NCBI GenBank assembly: GCA_021464415.1
Contig: JAKCWG010000327.1
Location: 51,483-115,482 of the forward strand
DNA from: Lonicera japonica
Taxonomy: Eukaryota > Streptophyta > Magnoliopsida > Dipsacales > Caprifoliaceae
Length of the DNA: 64,000 nucleotides
Direction: 5' to 3'
A program made the translations under genes and the position numbers. Shown here one piece after another: positions 58,901 to 64,000 of the stretch (position 1 is the stretch's first letter; each line of letters begins with the position of its first letter). A model generated the notes under the pieces. The model was not told the DNA's origin, searched no databases, and saw only the letters and a list, made by a program, of their open reading frames with translations.

Positions 58901-59485
58901 TGTCACGGGGCGTCCTTTGATGGCACAAAGGAGGCCGCGTGAACGACCGGGCTAACCGATAGCACGGTTGAATGTGATCGAATTTTATTAACAATCAACG
59001 AACAACATGCAACAACAGTAATTTGAAAGAGAGCGTGAGCGCAAATTGAGATTACTTCATTGCAAGAAAATTAGATTACATGGAAAGCTATTACAATTCG
59101 AAAGAAAGTAAGAGCTTGAAAGCAAGTGCTAAACAACGTGCACTGGTAGGCAACTCGGGTGTGAGGCAGATAGTCTTATCCCCACATATAACCACTTAAT
59201 GAAAATACCAGAGTGGTAGCAGTGCACGTTGGGTCTTACAAGTTACAAGAAAACTATTACAAAGGAAAATTCCTAAATCTAGTTACATGGAAACAACAAT
59301 ATTTACATAAGGGAAACCTAAACAGAATAATAAAACTAATGCTGTGCTGCGCTCGGGCGCGCACGGTGCCGATGAAGCGCAACCGATCATTGCCTGTTGG
59401 GCCGTGCTGCGCTGGCGCAAGCACGGTGCTGATGAAGTTGTTGTCGGTGTCGGTCACGAGTGCTGTTGGAAGGCACCCCGTGACA
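58901..59485 (-). mobile_element. 3' LTR of a chromovirus Ty3/gypsy element
   Basis: The plus strand starts TGTCACGGGGCGTCC and ends GGCACCCCGTGACA, so the LTR has long inverted ends (TGTCACGGGG). It is 585 bp. Internally GTGCTGCGCT...GCACGGTGC(C/T)GATGAAG is duplicated in tandem at about 59342-59438. The adjacent purine tract and pol domains on the minus strand fix the orientation. Confidence 0.82.
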
Positions 59486-59497
59486 TCCTCCCCACCA
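59486..59497 (-). promoter_or_regulatory. polypurine tract of the chromovirus
   Basis: Minus strand TGGTGGGGAGGA directly abuts the start of the 3' LTR, the expected primer position for plus-strand DNA synthesis. Confidence 0.7.
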
Positions 59498-61023
59498 GAG
59501 CTGTTGACGCCCTCGGCAACTGTTTGAGGTATGCTGTGTGATCCGGTCCTGGAGGCCGATAAGTCTGATGCTCTTTCCCAAGTGTTCTCTTCTGGGTCTC
59601 TTCCTGCCCATTTGACAAGGAACTCTTGGTGTTGTTTGCGAGAAGGGCTGTGACAACTCGATCAGCCAGGATGGCTTCCACTGATTGCTTCCCTCTGCTC
59701 TCTGCTTTAGCCCTGGACGACTAGACTCTCCCGGGATGGATCGGTTGTGTCAGCAAAATATGGTTTCAGCATGCTGACATGAAATACTGGGTGAACTTCA
59801 GCCAGCTAGGGGGTTCAATCCGATAAGCCACTTTCCCGATTTTCTTCACAATTCGAAGGGGCCCTCATATTTTTGCAGAAGGCGTGGGTCTCGACCCCTC
59901 AAGAACTTCCTATCTTGTGGAAGGAGCTTCACATTACGAGATCTCCTACTTGGAACTCTAACGGTCGCCTTTTCTGATCTGCATACTTCTTCATTCGATG
60001 GGTGGCCTTCTCTAGGTGCGAACGAGCCAACTCAATATTCTGCTTCCATTCTTCAGAGAAGTTGCGGGCTCTAGGGGATTTCGACGTTGGCATCGAGTTG
60101 GCGGTGTGAGGAAGGATTGGCTGTTGTCCCATCACTATTTCAAAAGCACTCTTGCCTGTCCAGAGTTTTCTGGGCATTGAAGCACAATTGAGCCACATCC
60201 AATAATTTAACCCAATTTCGTTGAGTTGCACTGGCAAAGTGGCGTAGATATTCCTCAAGCATTGCATTGTATCTTTCAGTTTTGTCCATCGGACTGATGA
60301 GGTGGTAGCTGGAACTCATACACAACTTGGAGCCGAGAACCTTGAAGAGTTCCTTCCAAAAATTTCCCGTGAATCGTGAGTCCCTATCACTGACAATGCT
60401 TCGAGGGATCCCCCAATATTTAACCACATACTTGAAGAATAATTGTGCAGTCTCCTCACCAGACGTGTTCTTCGGAACCGCAATGAAGGTGGCATATTTC
60501 GAGAACCGATCAATGACCACGAGGATGGTTGTCAAGTCCCCACTTTGGGTAGGCCTGATATAAAATCAAAGTGAAATGCTCTCCCATGGTCGTTCTGGGA
60601 TGGGTAGAGGTTCCAATAACCTGCTGGTTGTCTTCGTTCGATCTTATCCTGTTGACAGATGAGGCAAGTTCTAACATAGCTCTCGACATCATCTTCCATT
60701 TGGGGCCATTAGTAACCTTGCTTGAGGAGAGCCAGTGTTCTTTCTTGACCAGGATGTCCTGCCCATAAGGTATCATGACACTCTCGGATTAGCGTACGCC
60801 TCAATTCCCCTACTCGAGGGACAAACACTCGATTTCCTTTGTCAACACGAACCCGTCGTCCAACCAAAACTGCCGCGTTTTCCCCTTCTCGATCATCTTC
60901 AATAGTTGAGCGGAAACTGGATCTTGCGGTAGTGCATTTTGATTTTTCGAAATTCAGTTGATACTTGACTATCGATTCGAAGAATGGCATTAAGGAACGC
61001 ATTCGCCTGTTGGTTGAACTCAA
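59498..61023 (-). pseudogene. chromovirus integrase with C-terminal chromodomain, broken
   Basis: From the right: zinc-binding region (ECHDTLWAGHPGQERTLAL) near 60709-61023, with CSFLTRM-type shadows ignored. Core domain 60535-60140 (VVIDRFSKYATFIAVPKN; GIPRSIVSDRDSRF), in which the expected HP.. QT. triplet after SSSYH has decayed to LISPMDKTERYN. The C-terminal part is 60267-59929 (KKYADQKRRPLEFQVGDLV). A chromodomain remnant follows (EAILADRVV near 59680; PGPDHTAYL-type tail near 59540). Several frameshifts and stops separate these pieces. The chromodomain places the element among chromoviruses and would target insertion to heterochromatin. Confidence 0.82.
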
Positions 61024-62410
61024 CTATACGGCTCAACGCATCCGCCACTTGATGGTCGAGCCTGCTTTATACTCCATCCAGAAGTTGAATTCCGCTAGCA
61101 ACTCTTGCCACCTCGCTTGTTTAGAGCTCAATTTCGGTTTGACTAAGGAAGTGACTAACTGCGGTGTTATCTGTTTTCACTAAAAATCGAGAACCGAGAA
61201 GGTAATGCCTCCATAACCTTAGACAATGAACCACAGCGAGCAACTCTTTCTCATGGGCAGAGTACCTCTTCTCCGTGTCATTGAGCTTTCGACTCTCATA
61301 AGCTACCGGGTGATCTTCCTGCATTAAGACTCTCCTCGGGCTGCATCCGATGCATCGGTATGCACTTCAAACGGCTTAGTCACATCTGGCAGCGCAGAAG
61401 AACGGGATCTTCGGACATGGCCCTCTTCAGAGCATCGAAGGCAGCTTGGCAACTCATCGTCCAATCCCAAACTTTCAACTTCTTCAAGAGTTCCGTTAGG
61501 GGCATTGCAATACTAGAGTAGTTCTTCACGAACTTCCTATAGTAATTGGCGAGTCCCAGAAAAGAACGAAGCTCGGACACATTTCGTGGGCGCCCGCCCA
61601 TCCTGTATGACTTTGACCTTAACCGGATCCATCTGCACTTTTCCCTGTTCAATGATGTGGCCTAAGAACTTGATACGTTTCTGCGCAAAGGAACATTTCG
61701 ATAGTTTGAGATACAACTCATGCTTACGAAGTCTTTCCAATACCCTCCTCAGGTGTGTTCATGTTCCTCCATGCTTTCGCTAAAAACCAAAATCGTGAGA
61801 TATAGACAGACAAAATCGTCCAAGTAATCCCTGAGAACTTGATTCATCAGAGTGCTGAAGGTGGCTGGAGCGTTAGTGAGCCCAAATGGCATAACCAAAA
61901 ATTCATAGGCTCCATATCTTGTGACACACGTGGTTTTTCCCTCGTCCCCTGTTGCAATACGAACTTGCCAATATCCGGATCTGAGATCAAGTTTTGTGAA
62001 TATTTTTGCCCGGCTGAGTTGATCGAAATAATTGATCCTTATAGTCAGCTTGTTAAGAGCTCGATAATCGACACACATTCTTAAAGAGCCGTCTTATTTC
62101 TTCTGGAAGAGGACAGGAGCTCCATAAGGCGATTTGGCTGGTTGCACTAACCCCGCATCCAGTAGCTCCTTCAGCTGTTTTTGAAGTTCTGCTAGTTCGG
62201 GTTGAGACATTCGATACGCCGCACGAACTGGAGGTTTGGTACCTGGCAGAAGTTCAATTTGATGATCTATTTCTCTACGAGGAGGTAACTTCTTTGGAAG
62301 ATTCTCGGGCATCACATCTTCAAATTCGGTTAACACTTGTCTAATGGATTTCGGCAATGGTTTCCGATGTCTCTTGAATTTCATCCCATTTGAGTGCAGC
62401 CACAAAAGTG
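61024..62410 (-). pseudogene. chromovirus reverse transcriptase and RNase H, broken
   Basis: RT N-terminal part 62405-62094 (RAAYRMSQPELAELQKQLKE; SPYGAPVLFQKK), then a TAA, then [30 protein letters not shown] and [12 protein letters not shown] (62078-61749). The catalytic aspartate pair is missing: the line reads [12 protein letters not shown]. The thumb/connection is at 61740-61380 ([35 protein letters not shown]), and RNase H at 61324-61121 (AYESRKLNDTEKRYSAHEKE; FLVKTDNTAV). Frameshifts occur between most blocks, so it is non-functional. Confidence 0.88.
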
Positions 62411-64000
62411 GGATTGTCGTGCTTGATGCCCTTCTTCAATTGGATTGCCGATAAAAACTTCCCACTGCTTGACGGGGTCATCACCGGGATAACGCATGGA
62501 TTCTTGCGAGCATCATGAGGCTATTTGTGCTGGGCATGACGCTAGCCTTAGTTTCTCTCAAAAACTCTAACCCCAAGATAACTTGAAATCGTCCATTACC
62601 ACTTCCGAGAAATTAGTTCTCCCTTCGTAAGGACCGACTTTTACTGCACAGATTTTCGCCATTCCGGCGACAGGTTGAGCGGCTGAGTTGATGGCCTTCA
62701 CGCGACCCACTCCTTTTTCTAAGATAAGGCCTAACGTTCAACTTCAGTGCTCGCCAGGTAGTTATGTGTCGCGGCTGTGTCCACCATGGCCTGAATCGGC
62801 TTTCATTGATCTTGATATCCACATACATCAGACCATTCTTTGAGGACTCTTCCCCACAACTGCTTTCCTTTTGAGGATGGTTCCACCTTCCCTTCTTGTC
62901 GGGGATCTTCTTCAACCGTTACTGCGTTGCAAGAGTGAATGAACTGCCCCTGATAGGCACCCAATGATGCTCCTCATATTCCTCAGTTTCTTCTTCAGAC
63001 TCGGCGTGGTCATTTTGCTGGAGCGATAAGATTGCCCCGAGGCGGCTGGGCTTTCGGAAGCATGCCGCCACCCCTGGCGACGGAGCACTTAGGAGTTGTT
63101 TATCGGGCAATTGGCCATGAAATGAGCACCGTGACACAAGTAGCACGTTCCGGGGCTGACGGACTTTTTCCCATTATTGCCGGTTTGGGAGTTCCCTGTG
63201 AACTTGTTCCCATTCTTGTGATTATTTTGCTGGGTAAATGGCCTGGTGGGGTGTGTTGCCTCTCCAATCAGGTCTGGCAGGGAGAATTCGGTTTTCTCTC
63301 CCCCGCATTCTTCGTTTGCCCACTTCTTGGGACATTTGATTTAGGACCGGTGGTGTAATCTTGCGAGGCTTTCAGCAGCTGATATGGCTTGAGTTAACGT
63401 CTTTACTTGCCTACGATTTAAACTCCGTTTTGGCCACGGTTGTAACCCGATCATGAAGAAGAATAGTCTACGCATCATTCATATCGTGGATATCTAGCAT
63501 GATGGTGGTGAACGCATTGACGTACTCCTTTGATGCTCCCTGAGTGCTTCGTTTGAAGGAGTTCTTGTCGTGCGTTGTGGAGGTGTTTTCGGGAGGAGGA
63601 ATCGATCACGCAACTCCTTTTTCAGATCCTCCCAAGTGCTAATCTCGCACTCCCCAGCTTGAACCTCGTTGTACTTGTTCCGCACCATAATTTGGCATCC
63701 CCGGACAAGTACATGGACGCAGAGGATATTTCGTTTCCTCCTCGTCGACCTTTGTTACACGGAAGTATTGTTCCATGTCAAAAACGAAATTTTCTAATTC
63801 CCGCATCACGAACACCAGTGAATGCTTTGGGTTCGGGCACTTTTATCTTCGTACGCTCCCACCCCCAACTGGTGAGTTAGCGACCGCCATCGACAATATA
63901 GTCATTTTCTGGGCGAGTTGATCGATTTCAGTTCTCATCTCATCCATCATCTCCCCAAAGTGACCCCCTGGTGGGATTCTTCCCTGAAGATTTTGGAGGC
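62411..64000 (-). pseudogene. chromovirus gag and protease, broken, continues past right edge
   Basis: Gag capsid-like text is STWEDLKKELRDRFLLP near 63630. The zinc knuckle is near 63140-63100 (CYLCHGAHFMANCP, the CX2CX3HX4C type). The protease remnant, near 62840-62700 in shifted frames, includes MYVDIKIN followed by a frame break before the Asp-Thr motif region. Multiple frameshifts. The 5' LTR is beyond 64000. Confidence 0.72.

Overview
The window is nuclear DNA of a flowering plant, most likely a eudicot. The evidence is a spliced GDSL esterase/lipase gene with plant-type GT-AG introns, AT-rich non-coding DNA, and plant transposon families: Tat-lineage and chromovirus Ty3/gypsy elements, CACTA, hAT, PIF/Harbinger-type MITEs, Pack-MULE, FAR1-type MULE, and plant mobile domain genes. 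The species cannot be named from the sequence. There are no tRNA, rRNA, CRISPR or bacterial features.

The backbone is a tandem array of three same-strand GDSL esterase/lipase paralogues. Copy A shows only its last exon (9087-9316), because a retroelement sits in its last intron. Copy B (15977-23283) is complete: five exons, 379 codons, no stops, and a TATA box. Copy C (56040-57647) shows exons 1-2, and the rest lies behind later insertions. Homologous flanks (8526-9086 with 22418-23053; 9374-9755 with 47397-47785; 14945-15976 with 50560-50785 plus 55238-56039) show that whole units were duplicated. They also provide paralogous empty sites that date and delimit the insertions.

Region by region. 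1-8525: a decayed Tat-lineage Ty3/gypsy element on the minus strand (LTR, RNase H, integrase), with two plus-strand pseudogenes of the plant mobile domain / DUF7745 type. One has its own TATA promoter, and the other has an intron filled by a 69-bp minisatellite. 8526-24008: GDSL copies A and B with several MITEs and a hAT element. 24009-47396: about 23.4 kb of insertions in B's 3' flank. These include a solo LTR with CCTAT target duplications, a second solo LTR with ATATG duplications that is split by a 12.1-kb CACTA transposon with AGG duplications, a Tat-type LTR and a FAR1-like pseudogene. 47397-50560: flank remnants and a decayed polyprotein fragment. 50791-55229: a hAT-like insertion holding two MITEs and a solo LTR, which itself holds a Pack-MULE with a captured trihelix-like gene fragment. 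55238-64000: copy C, a probable second MULE-like insertion, and a minus-strand chromovirus running off the right edge.

The most interesting unit is the CACTA element (29109-41225). Its termini and target duplication are intact. It has an open tnp2-type transposase (1090 codons), an open TnpA-like gene (613 codons) with an unusual N-terminal half that looks like two gag/UBN2-like repeats, and a third small ORF encoding an RNase H1 hybrid-binding (viroplasmin-type) domain with a hydrophobic tail. The second theme is a palindrome, TGTCGnnCGACA, clustered upstream of the TATA box in two Tat LTRs and present again upstream of the TATA box of the antisense DUF7745-type gene.
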